From positions 1,984,001 through 2,048,000 of the forward strand of contig NZ_PDJK01000002.1 of NCBI RefSeq assembly GCF_002564045.1: DNA of 64,000 nt. Reading direction: 5' to 3'. Positions 43,699 to 51,389 of the stretch are shown in pieces. Under the pieces are notes generated by a model, which was not told the DNA's origin, searched no databases, and was given only the letters and a program-made list of their open reading frames with translations. Made by a program: the position numbers and the translations under genes. This DNA is from Amycolatopsis sulphurea (GTDB lineage Bacteria; Actinomycetota; Actinomycetes; Mycobacteriales; Pseudonocardiaceae). Numbering within the stretch: position 1 is the stretch's first letter; every line of letters begins with the position of its first letter.

Positions 43699-44103
43699 GT
43701 GGCAGGGATGGAAGAGGCGTTGAACGCCGGGATGTTCGTCGTGGCCGGAGAAGAAGGCGGAGGCGCCTCCGGAGGTTCGCCCGGTGGCGCGTTCACGATG
43801 GACCGGGACGCCATGACGAGGGAACTCGAGAACCTCAAGAAATTGCGGGATCGGGTCAATATGCAGCTTCGAAACGCTGCCCCGATGTGGTCGATTCAAT
43901 CTCCGGGCAATGATCCCGCGTCGCTCCGCAACACGGACGCCAGCAACAAGTCCGGTCTTGCCTACCGCGACTCCCTAGTTCGGCAGCGCGACTTTGTTGG
44001 CGTCTTCATCGAGAAGATTGAGAAGGCGTTGGGATTACACACGACCAATGACGGTCAGGCCGCGCAAACCGTTAATACAAAGGGCGATGGAGGGCGCTTC
44101 TGA
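43699..44103 (+). CDS. ESX cassette gene A, copy 3 (diverged)
   Basis: A 134-residue helical protein in the same position and of the same layout as the gene A products at 17630 and 18992. It has a glycine/serine-rich start, AFTMDRDAMTRELENLKKLR (about residues 31-50), a central SPGNDPASLRN and the late FIEKIEKALG that corresponds to LIQRIEAALG in the others. Sequence identity is low but the block order is kept. The GTG at 43699 has GGGGAGG 5-6 nt upstream. Its stop overlaps the DUF3558 start (TGATG). Codons are less GC3-rich than in the flanking sugar genes. Confidence 0.62.
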   Translation: MAGMEEALNAGMFVVAGEEGGGASGGSPGGAFTMDRDAMTRELENLKKLRDRVNMQLRNAAPMWSIQSPGNDPASLRNTDASNKSGLAYRDSLVRQRDFVGVFIEKIEKALGLHTTNDGQAAQTVNTKGDGGRF

Positions 44104-44708
44104 TGACTTGGGTGTCCAAGTTCGCTGGCGTTGCGGCTGCGCTGGCTGTCACGTGGGTGGCGGCGGCGTGCTCGGCGACAACGGCAGGCACTCCTGAGCC
44201 GGGTGCGTCCTCCTCTCCACCGACTGGAGGGTCAGCGGCGCCGAAGATTGAGCACCCCTTGCCGGCCTCGCTGATCCAAGGCAACCCGTGTTCGGTGCTC
44301 ACCTCTGCGCAGGTTAACGGGCTGTTCTCGCGTCCACCGACGCATGACGCCGCTGCGAAGGACACGGGAGTGGCCAAGTCCTGTTTCTGGCGCGACGTCG
44401 ATCGAGGTTCCCTTATCGGTATCCAACTGGTTTATGTATGGAAGCACGGGCTGGCGGACGTGTACGCGAAGAGGGGCCAAGGATTTTTCAAGGAGCTTGC
44501 TCCGATACAGGGGTACCCCATCGTGGCCTACGGACCGGCTGACGACCGCGCTAAAGGCGCTTGCGATGTGGCCGTGGGCATCGCCGATAACGCTGCCTTT
44601 GGCGTGGGCGTAGATGTCGCAAGTTCTGCAGTGGGCAAGGGTGATCCGTGTGATGACGCGCGGAAGGTTGCGGATTTGGCTCTCACGACGTTGAAGGGGA
44701 ACGCGTGA
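44103..44708 (+). CDS. DUF3558 lipoprotein, copy 3
   Basis: A 201-residue lipoprotein with signal peptide ending WVAAAC (acceptor Cys21), then a Ser/Pro linker. The block GNPCSVLTSAQVNGLF (about residues 60-75) corresponds to the conserved first part of DUF3558, and SCFWRD and paired C-terminal cysteines follow. It is the second gene of the cassette, overlapping its neighbours by 1 nt at each side (TGATG). Function of the family is unknown; it is placed at the outer face of the membrane. Confidence 0.83.
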   Translation: MTWVSKFAGVAAALAVTWVAAACSATTAGTPEPGASSSPPTGGSAAPKIEHPLPASLIQGNPCSVLTSAQVNGLFSRPPTHDAAAKDTGVAKSCFWRDVDRGSLIGIQLVYVWKHGLADVYAKRGQGFFKELAPIQGYPIVAYGPADDRAKGACDVAVGIADNAAFGVGVDVASSAVGKGDPCDDARKVADLALTTLKGNA

Positions 44709-45956
44709 TGTCCGGTCCGGCTGAGGCGGTGAGAGCGTGGATGGCGTTGCAGCAGCAGGAAGGCAAACTGATCCTGCCCGGGGAGCTGGTGCGGCGGGTG
44801 AAGAACGGCCCGGGGTTGGGCAGCCTCGGAGAGGCCCAGCAGGTGAGCATGTCGCAGGCGTCCGAGCAGCAGGGACACGCTGGCGATCGTGGCGCGGCTT
44901 GAGGCTGCGTGGTCCGGGCAGAGCGGTGACGCGGCCCGGAACGGGCTGAAGCCGTTTGCGGACGCGGCCACCTCGTCGTCGACTGCATTGTTCACCGGCC
45001 AGAACACGTTGACGGATCAGGGCCACGTGTTCCAGTCCACCCGGGACTCTATGCAGGATGTGTCGGACTCTCCGCCGGAGCGGGACGCCGTTGATGTGCT
45101 GTCGGTGTGGGATACCGACACCGAGGACCAGATCAACAAGAACAACGCGGCCATTCAGCAGAACAAGCAGATCTATCGGGAGTTCACCTCCACCAGTGAC
45201 GGCCACGCGCTGACGATGCCCACCGAGTACGGGCAGATGCCAGACGCGCAGGGTGACTTCTCCATCGGGAATCCGCCTGCCGCACCGGACCAGCGCACCC
45301 CGACTGTCTCGCACTCGACGTTTTCGCAGCACTCTCCCGGCCTGGACAGTCACGGACCTGGCGGCTCGTCCGTCTCGCCACCCGCGCAGTATCAGCCGGG
45401 ACACATCGGCACGGGCCTTGACGGGAACCCGCAAGTGCCTGCCGCACACGGGCCTGGCGGCGACGGAACCCAGAGCGCGGGGTTCGTGCCGCCGTCGCAC
45501 CCCGGCCCCGGCGGCGTGTGGAGTTCTGACCCGACGAGATTCGGCCCGGTGGGTCCGGGCGGGTCGTCGTCCTACGGCCCCGGCAGCGGCGGCCCCGGTG
45601 GCAGTCCGGGATTCGGCGGCGGTTTCGACCCCGGGGTGTCTGGTCCGGGAAACTCCGAGACCGGTGGGCGAGGGTCGGCGCCGGGGGCGGGTCCCCGGTC
45701 GGGTGGTCTCGGCGGAGGTGGCCGGACCGGGTCGGGCGGCAGGGTCGGCGGTGGTGTCGACGAGCCGGTAACGCGCGGCGGCACCGGCGCGGCCGGCGGC
45801 CGGGGCGGGAGCGGAATGCCGATGGGCGCCACCGGCGGGAAGGGCAACAAGGAAGAGGACAAGGAGAAGAAGGCCGCCTCCTACTTACTGGAGCCGGACC
45901 CGAACGCGTTGTTCGGCTACGATGGCAAGGCCGTGCCGCCGGTGATCGGCCAATAA
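44708..45956 (+). pseudogene. PPE-like WXG protein, frameshifted
   Basis: The frame starting at 44708 (MSGPAEAVRAWMALQQQEGK) ends at 44902. The frame continuing from about 44874 reads DTLAIVARLEAAWSGQSGDA, which continues the same helix and holds the W-x-G turn, and runs to 45956. One extra G in the GGG run at 44872-44874 explains the break; removing it gives a protein of about 415 residues. The tail is Gly/Pro-rich and ends KAVPPVIGQ, as in the intact PPE-like proteins. It may be a sequencing error, a pseudogene or a phase-variable gene. A separate start at the GTG 44889 lacks a ribosome site. Confidence 0.72.
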
Positions 45957-45962
45957 CCGGTG

Positions 45963-46736
45963 ATGGTTATCGACGCACCAGTGACGGTGCCGCGTGTGGC
46001 TCTCGCCTGGGCCTGGGAGTCAGAACGGATCGGTCCGGCGCACCCCGTGCTCGGGGTCGTGGAATGGTGGTTCGAAGACGACGCGGCAGCCTCGTTCGAT
46101 GAACTGATGCGACAAGCACTCGCCGAGCCCGGCTTCTACGACCTGCGTCGCAAGCGGCTGACCGGAGACTTCCGGGATGTGTTGTGGGGTATCTCCACCG
46201 CTGATGCGGAGTGCTACCGCATGTCCAGCACGCGCGATGGACGCCGATCGGCGTCCCTGGCCGTCGTGACCGGGCGTTCCGGATCGCTGATCACCGTGGA
46301 CGATGATCAAGCGACGTTGGTGCGGATTCCGGCCGGTCGGGTGTGCCGGGCGATCGTGGGCACTCTGCCCGAGGTACGCCCGGCCGGCATCGGCGAAATC
46401 CGGGTGCCCCGCTCCGAATACGGGGCGGGATCGGTATCCGAGTCCTACGACCTGGACATGACCAGCGATTACACCGCGCCGGACACAGCCGAGCAGGTGC
46501 GGGCGTTGATGGCCGCGCCACGCACCGTGATCCACCAGCTCTACGTGGCCAGACGTACGAACGGCAAGCGCTCGTCCAGCTACCCGCTCACCGCTGTGGA
46601 CACGGCGCACCACGAGCGAGTCCTGACGTTCCTGCAGGACAGTCCCGATGGCGACGACATCATCGCCTGCGGCCCCGGCAGCACCGACTACATCACCGCA
46701 ACCTTGGACGGCACCATGCGCGGACTACACGACTGA
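45963..46736 (+). CDS. EspG-family ESX chaperone
   Basis: A 257-residue EspG-like protein. Segments FYDLRRKRLTGDFRDVLWGI (about residues 52-71), AECYRMSSTRDGRRSASLAV and VIHQLYVARRTNGKRSSSYP (about 193-212) follow the EspG layout. The last of these is close to VHQLYVARRAHGRRLSGGPI of the EspG at 21262. It closes the third cassette and presumably serves the frameshifted PPE-like protein before it. Its own frame is intact, so the cassette may have been inactivated recently or still makes a functional product. Confidence 0.78.
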   Translation: MVIDAPVTVPRVALAWAWESERIGPAHPVLGVVEWWFEDDAAASFDELMRQALAEPGFYDLRRKRLTGDFRDVLWGISTADAECYRMSSTRDGRRSASLAVVTGRSGSLITVDDDQATLVRIPAGRVCRAIVGTLPEVRPAGIGEIRVPRSEYGAGSVSESYDLDMTSDYTAPDTAEQVRALMAAPRTVIHQLYVARRTNGKRSSSYPLTAVDTAHHERVLTFLQDSPDGDDIIACGPGSTDYITATLDGTMRGLHD

Positions 46737-46805
46737 CACGCCGGTACGGGCGGGTGAGTCCCTCGGCGGCCCGTCGCTCCCGCCGGACTCTCGCCTGCCG
46801 GACGT

Positions 46806-47171
46806 TCAACCAATGAGCGTGTCGGCGGGCATCAGCGCAATCAAGCGCCGAGTCGTGGCCTCGTACTCGACGTACGCCCGGGAGTCGTCGGGGCCACCGG
46901 CCGCGATCATGTCGTCGTAGGCCATGGCCTGCGCAGCGATCACGGACGCCGTCTGTTCCAGCATCCGTGCCGCGCGTTCGGAACGGTTGCGCATCTCGGC
47001 CATTTCGGGAAGCCCGCGTTCAGCAAGCCCAGCGAACAGCGCAGCAGCCCGGTCCTGAGTCCCTGCGCACACTCGGAAAGCGGCGGACCTCCGGCGCAAG
47101 TCATCAGCGAAACTCGGAGGAGTGTCCTGGCCGGACAGCGCGTCGGAAGTCTCGCTCATGCCAGCCATCAT
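46806..47171 (-). CDS. Small helical protein of unknown function
   Basis: A 121-residue protein, mostly predicted helical, with RRRSAAFRVCAGTQDRAAAL and MLEQTASVIAAQAMAYDD. It has no signal peptide and a single Cys. The starts at 47171, 47168 and 47159 are all possible; the open frame continues upstream into the repeat. It is convergent with the third ESX cassette. Size and helicity would suit an ESX-associated protein, but I recognise no family. Confidence 0.5.
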   Translation of the reverse strand: MMAGMSETSDALSGQDTPPSFADDLRRRSAAFRVCAGTQDRAAALFAGLAERGLPEMAEMRNRSERAARMLEQTASVIAAQAMAYDDMIAAGGPDDSRAYVEYEATTRRLIALMPADTLIG

Positions 47172-47313
47172 GCCCGAGATTCGCAACACACACCGGCAGA
47201 ACCGCCCGGCTGTTCGCCCGAGACAACGCGCCCCCTCGTCGGCGGATGCGCGTTGAGGGGACTTCGGTACAGCCGCCACGCCCGTGCATCGCACGTCACA
47301 AGCAGGTAAACAA

Positions 47314-47337
47314 TCCGTGAAGGGCCCCTTCACAGCT
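47314..47337. repeat. Single unit of the palindromic intergenic repeat
   Basis: TCCGTGAAGGGCCCCTTCAC followed by AGCT, just after the acyltransferase stop (47347, minus strand). It marks the right edge of the ESX-containing interval. Confidence 0.7.
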
Positions 47338-47346
47338 TTGACGCCA

Positions 47347-47961
47347 TTACGTGGTGAAGTCGCCCGAGGGGGAGCCCCAACCGGACGGATCGTCCGAAAG
47401 CGCGCGGCGGCGGGCGTTCTCCGCCCGCACCCGCTCGACCTCCGACTCGATGTACTCCTCGTCGTAGCGCTGGAACACCCGCGCCGGGTTGCCCGCCACC
47501 AGTGTCCGGGCGGGCACGTCCTTGGCCACCACCGAGTTCGGCTGCACCGTGGCGAAATCGCCGATGGTCACGCCGGGCATGATCACCACCAGGCCGCCGA
47601 TGAAGCAGCCCTTGCCGATCTTCACCGGCTTGCGCTCGATCAGATCGCTGCCGGAGTGGTTCTGCAGTGCCATGTTCGCCAGCCAGCTGGAATGCGTGAA
47701 CACCAGCGTGTTCAGCCCGATGCTGGTGTGCTCGCCGATCTCCAGCCCGCCGCTGGCGTCGAGCACCGCGCCCTCGCCGATCCAGCAGTGCTCGCCCATC
47801 CGGAGGTTCTCCGGGCTGACGATCTTGCCCCGCTCGCGGACCCGGCAGCTTTCGGGCAGCCCGTAGAACTTCGCCCGCTCCGCGTCGTTGAAGTACTGCG
47901 CGACGACGTCGGTGAGAATCTGCGGGCGCAGCCGGTTCGAGCGCTCGTCATCGAAGAACAT
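47347..47961 (-). CDS. Hexapeptide-repeat acyltransferase (LbH fold)
   Basis: A 204-residue left-handed beta-helix acyltransferase of the maltose/galactoside acetyltransferase class. Hexapeptide turns run from about residue 55 to 150, with HTSIGLNTLVFTHSSWLANM (about 97-116) holding the likely catalytic His and GKGCFIGGLVVIMPGVTIGD (about 137-156). SVVAKDVPARTLVAGNPARV is the usual C-terminal block. It would transfer an acetyl or similar group to a sugar. The gene overlaps the GT4 gene by 14 nt, so it belongs to the same operon. Substrate unknown; an amino sugar from the DegT enzymes is possible. Confidence 0.83.
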   Translation of the reverse strand: MFFDDERSNRLRPQILTDVVAQYFNDAERAKFYGLPESCRVRERGKIVSPENLRMGEHCWIGEGAVLDASGGLEIGEHTSIGLNTLVFTHSSWLANMALQNHSGSDLIERKPVKIGKGCFIGGLVVIMPGVTIGDFATVQPNSVVAKDVPARTLVAGNPARVFQRYDEEYIESEVERVRAENARRRALSDDPSGWGSPSGDFTT

Positions 47962-49144
47962 CGTTGTCCGCCACCAGTTTCGTGAGCACCCGCAGGTGTT
48001 CCTCGGCTACCACGTCCAGCCCGAAGTTGTCCCGGACCATCGCCCGTTGCCGCTGCGCGATCCGTGCCCTGCGGTCCGGATCGTCCAAAAGGGACAGTAC
48101 GGTCTCGCGCACCGCCTCGGCGTCGTCCGGCCGGACCAGCAGAACGTTCTCGCCGTTGCGCAGTTCGATGCCGGGGTAGTTGTCCTCGGTCACCGACGCG
48201 ATGGTCGCGGTGCCGGACAGCATCGCCTCCAGTGACGCGGTCCCGCAGCCGCCGTTGAGGTCGTGGGTCACCAGGTCCGCGGCCGCGAAGTAGGCGGGCA
48301 CGTCCTCCTTCGGCACCGGCCCGGTCACCACCAGCGCGTCCGCCACGCCCAGTTCCTCGGCCCGGCGCAGGAACGCGTCGTGATACACCCGGCCGACGAC
48401 CACCACGCGCACGCCGGGATGCCGTTCGAGGATTCCGGGCAGCGCCTCCACCAGCGGCAGCCGGTTGCGCAGCGGGATCACGTGCCCGAGCGAGACGATC
48501 AGCGGGCCGTCCCCGAGCTCCAGATCCGCGCGCACGTCCTTGGTGACGGGCTTGGCGAAGTGCCCGATGTCCACCGCGATCGGGAAGTACTCGGAGTTCT
48601 CGTCGCTCGTGCCGTAACGCTGCACGCAGTAGTCCACGCCGAGCTTGTCGAGGATGACGTAGCGCGGGCGCAGGTACTTCAGCACCGGCTTGACCAGCAC
48701 CGCGTCCAGTATCCGGAACACTCGGCCGTAGAGCTTCTTGTCGCTGATCAGCAGGGTGTGAATGGTCAGCAGCACGGGCAGCCCGTGCCGCCGCGCGTAG
48801 ATCCCGGCCATCCACGAGAGGTCGAAGAACTGGCCGTGCAGGTGCACCGCGTCCGGTTTGAACTCGTCCAGCAGCTGCCACAGCCGCCGCCAGTTGCCCG
48901 GCCGCGGTGCGGCGAAGGTCATGTCGAAGTCGATCGACAGGCCCAGCTGCGGCATCTTCACCGCGGGCAGCCGGACCACGCGGTAACCGTCGCGTTCCTC
49001 CTCCGCGGGCGCATCCGCGTACGCCGCGGTGATCGCCAGCACCTCGTGCCCGGCCGCGGCGTATTCGGCGGCCAGCGAGGCCGCCATATGCGCGCTCCCG
49101 CCGACGCGCGGGGGGAAGAAGTTGTTCACCACCGCGATGCGCAT
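47948..49144 (-). CDS. Glycosyltransferase family 4
   Basis: A 398-residue GT-B glycosyltransferase. The N-terminus MRIAVVNNFFPPRVGGSAHM contains the glycine-rich acceptor loop. GPLIVSLGHVIPLRNRLPLV (about residues 212-231) is the start of the C-terminal domain, and EAMLSGTATIASVTEDNYPG (about 316-335) contains the donor-binding E-x7-E-type region. It adds a sugar from a nucleotide donor to a lipid or glycan at the cytoplasmic membrane. The ATG at 49144 follows GAGAGAA; a GTG at 49177 overlapping the epimerase stop is the alternative. Donor and acceptor are not predictable. Confidence 0.85.
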   Translation of the reverse strand: MRIAVVNNFFPPRVGGSAHMAASLAAEYAAAGHEVLAITAAYADAPAEEERDGYRVVRLPAVKMPQLGLSIDFDMTFAAPRPGNWRRLWQLLDEFKPDAVHLHGQFFDLSWMAGIYARRHGLPVLLTIHTLLISDKKLYGRVFRILDAVLVKPVLKYLRPRYVILDKLGVDYCVQRYGTSDENSEYFPIAVDIGHFAKPVTKDVRADLELGDGPLIVSLGHVIPLRNRLPLVEALPGILERHPGVRVVVVGRVYHDAFLRRAEELGVADALVVTGPVPKEDVPAYFAAADLVTHDLNGGCGTASLEAMLSGTATIASVTEDNYPGIELRNGENVLLVRPDDAEAVRETVLSLLDDPDRRARIAQRQRAMVRDNFGLDVVAEEHLRVLTKLVADNDVLR

Positions 49145-49173
49145 CGGCGTTCTCTCGGCAGGGCCGGCGGCAC

Positions 49174-50103
49174 TCACTCGGAGTCCTGCACCAAGGCCCG
49201 CATGCCTTCCTCCACCGAGATCCGCGGCTCCCAGCCCAGAACCTCGCGGGCCCGGCCGATGTCCGCGGCCCGGCGCGAGACCAGCACGTCGCGTTCGTTG
49301 AACTCCGGCTGCACGTCCACGCCGACCGCCTCGATGAGGATCTTGGCCAGCGTGGCGATCGAGGTGTCCACCCCGGTACCGATGTTGATCGGCAGGTTCG
49401 CCTGCTCCGATTCGAGCGCCGCGACGACACCACGGGCGAGGTCGGACACGTGCACGAAGTCCATCGACTGGTCGCCGCGGCCGTCGATGACCGGCGGCTG
49501 CCCGGCCCGCAGGCGCTTGATGAAGTGGTTGATCACCGAGGTGTAGTAGGCCTCGATCTTCTGCCCCGGGCCGTACACGTTGAAGAACCGCAACGCGTTC
49601 CAGGACAGGCCCTTGGTGCGCTCGTAGAATCCGAGCAGATCCTCGCCCGCGCGCTTGGAGATGCAGTACGGCGTGAGCGGGCGCAGCTCGTCGTCCTCGT
49701 GCATGGGCAGGCGCTTCGGATCGCCGTACACCGAGGCGGTCGAGGCGAACACCAGCCGCTGCACGCCTTCGTCGGCGGCCGCGGCGAACACGTTCTGGTT
49801 GCCCATCATGTTGATGTCGATCGATTCGTGCGGGTCGGCGATCGACTTGTTGATCGACACGGTCGCGAAGTGGATCACGTGCGTACAGCCGCGGATCGCC
49901 TCGCGCACCGCGCCGCCGTAGCGCACGTCCTGCTCCACCAGCTCGACCTTGCCGGTGGCCACGAACTCGCCGACCCTGGCCCGGTCACCGCGGGTCATGT
50001 TGTCGAAGATCCGCACCGTGTAGCCACCCTCGAGCAGCAGCGGGATCACATGTGCGGCGATGAACCCGCCACCGCCGGTGAAGAAGACCTTCTTCTCGGA
50101 CAT
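49174..50103 (-). CDS. NAD-dependent nucleotide-sugar epimerase/dehydratase
   Basis: A 309-residue extended short-chain dehydrogenase. The cofactor loop is VFFTGGGGFIAAHVIPLLLE (residues 5-24), where the last glycine of GxxGxxG is Ala. The catalytic residues are in FASTASVYGD (about 118-127) and YCISK (Tyr and Lys, about 145-149). RFFNVYGPGQ and the late EPRISVEEGMRAL are typical of UDP-glucose 4-epimerase-like enzymes. It probably interconverts UDP-sugars for the neighbouring glycosyltransferase. It lies between the DegT aminotransferase and the GT4 gene on one transcript. Confidence 0.85.
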   Translation of the reverse strand: MSEKKVFFTGGGGFIAAHVIPLLLEGGYTVRIFDNMTRGDRARVGEFVATGKVELVEQDVRYGGAVREAIRGCTHVIHFATVSINKSIADPHESIDINMMGNQNVFAAAADEGVQRLVFASTASVYGDPKRLPMHEDDELRPLTPYCISKRAGEDLLGFYERTKGLSWNALRFFNVYGPGQKIEAYYTSVINHFIKRLRAGQPPVIDGRGDQSMDFVHVSDLARGVVAALESEQANLPINIGTGVDTSIATLAKILIEAVGVDVQPEFNERDVLVSRRAADIGRAREVLGWEPRISVEEGMRALVQDSE

Positions 50104-50125
50104 GGGTGCTGGTTCTCCTCGTGGG

Positions 50126-51256
50126 TCAGGAAAGGGTATGGACGGCTTCGCGCACGGTGCTCACCACGCGGTCCACTTCGGCACCGGTGAGCTCGGCGTG
50201 CATCGGGATCGCCAGCTGCCGGCGGAACGCGTCCGCCGAAACCGGCAACGGCGCCTGCTCGCCGTAGATCGGCTGCAGGTGCGAGGCGTACGTGCCGAAG
50301 TTGCACTGCACCCCCTGCTCGCGAATGCGCAGCGCGAGCGCGTCCCGGCTGATCTCCGGGGCGACCGTGAGCAGGTAGGCCTGCCACGGATGTTCGCGGT
50401 CGGGCAGCTCCACCGGCACCCTCAGCGCGTCGAGGTCCGCGAACGCCTCGTGGTAGCGCTTGGCCACCGCGCGCCGGGCGGCGAGCAGGTCGGGCAGGCG
50501 GTCGAGCTGGACGCCCATGATCGCGGCCTGGATGTCCGACAGCCGGAAGTTCCAGCCGAGTTCGTGGAACTCCGGCACCGGCAGCGCCTCGGCGCCTTCC
50601 CGGCTGATCGCCGGTTCGATGCCGTAGGTGTGCAGTTTCCGGGCGTGGGCCAGCAGATCCGCCCGATCGGAGACGAGCGCGCCGCCCTCGCCCGCGGTGA
50701 TGCCCTTGCGGCCGTGGAAGGAGAAGGCGGCCAGATCGGCGAGGCTGCCCGCCGGGCGGGTGCGGTAGGTGGCGCCCGCAGAGCACGCAGCGTCCTCGAA
50801 CAACCACAGGCCGTGCTTGTCCGCAATGGCGCGGTATTCGTCGAAATCGCCCGGCTGCCCGGCGACATCGACCGCGAGGATACCCACGGTGCGCGGGGTG
50901 ATCAGGGCTTCGATCGCGGCCGGGTCGGCGCTGAAGACGTCCGGGCGGATGTCCGCGAAGATCGGCTTGCCACCGGCCTGCAGCACCGCGTGTCCAGTGG
51001 CCGGGAACGTGTAGTCGCCGACGATCACCTCGTCGCCGGGCCGTACCCCGAGCACGCGCAGTCCGAGGAACAACGCGGCGCCACAGCTGCTCGTGGACAG
51101 CGCGTGCGCGGTGCCGGTGACGCGGGCGAAGCGTTCCTCGAATCGGCGGCACGCCGGTCCGGCCCCGGCGAGCCAGCCGGAACGGAACACCTCGGCCACG
51201 GCGGCAAGCTCTTCCTCGCCCACCGTCGGCTTCCCGAGCAGCACCGGTTCGCCCAC
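50126..51256 (-). CDS. DegT/DnrJ/EryC1 sugar aminotransferase (second)
   Basis: A 376-residue PLP-dependent sugar aminotransferase. STSSCGAALFLGLRVLG (about residues 53-69) binds the cofactor phosphate, EDAACSAGA (about 150-158) supplies the Asp and FSFHGRKGITAGEGG (about 173-187) the Schiff-base lysine. GWNFRLSDIQAAIMGVQLDR follows. It differs strongly from the enzyme at 41274, so a different keto sugar is likely. The GTG at 51256 has AGGAGAGG upstream, and this decides the start against a very long antisense-overlapping frame. First gene of the four-gene sugar operon. Confidence 0.88.
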   Translation of the reverse strand: MGEPVLLGKPTVGEEELAAVAEVFRSGWLAGAGPACRRFEERFARVTGTAHALSTSSCGAALFLGLRVLGVRPGDEVIVGDYTFPATGHAVLQAGGKPIFADIRPDVFSADPAAIEALITPRTVGILAVDVAGQPGDFDEYRAIADKHGLWLFEDAACSAGATYRTRPAGSLADLAAFSFHGRKGITAGEGGALVSDRADLLAHARKLHTYGIEPAISREGAEALPVPEFHELGWNFRLSDIQAAIMGVQLDRLPDLLAARRAVAKRYHEAFADLDALRVPVELPDREHPWQAYLLTVAPEISRDALALRIREQGVQCNFGTYASHLQPIYGEQAPLPVSADAFRRQLAIPMHAELTGAEVDRVVSTVREAVHTLS

Positions 51257-51376
51257 TTTGCCTCTCCTGTGAATCGCGGACCTCGCCTTGCGAACTGATC
51301 GCGTCGCAGTGTATATAACGTTCCCCCCACAGGCTGCCGTCGGGATAAACTGCCGGTGAAGCCGACGAGCAACGCT

Positions 51377-51382
51377 TAGGCT
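51377..51382 (+). promoter_or_regulatory. -10 box TAGGCT of the SARP-type regulator gene
   Basis: TAGGCT then 7 nt then the ATG at 51390, consistent with a leaderless transcript. Confidence 0.5.
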
Positions 51383-51389
51383 CACCAGT

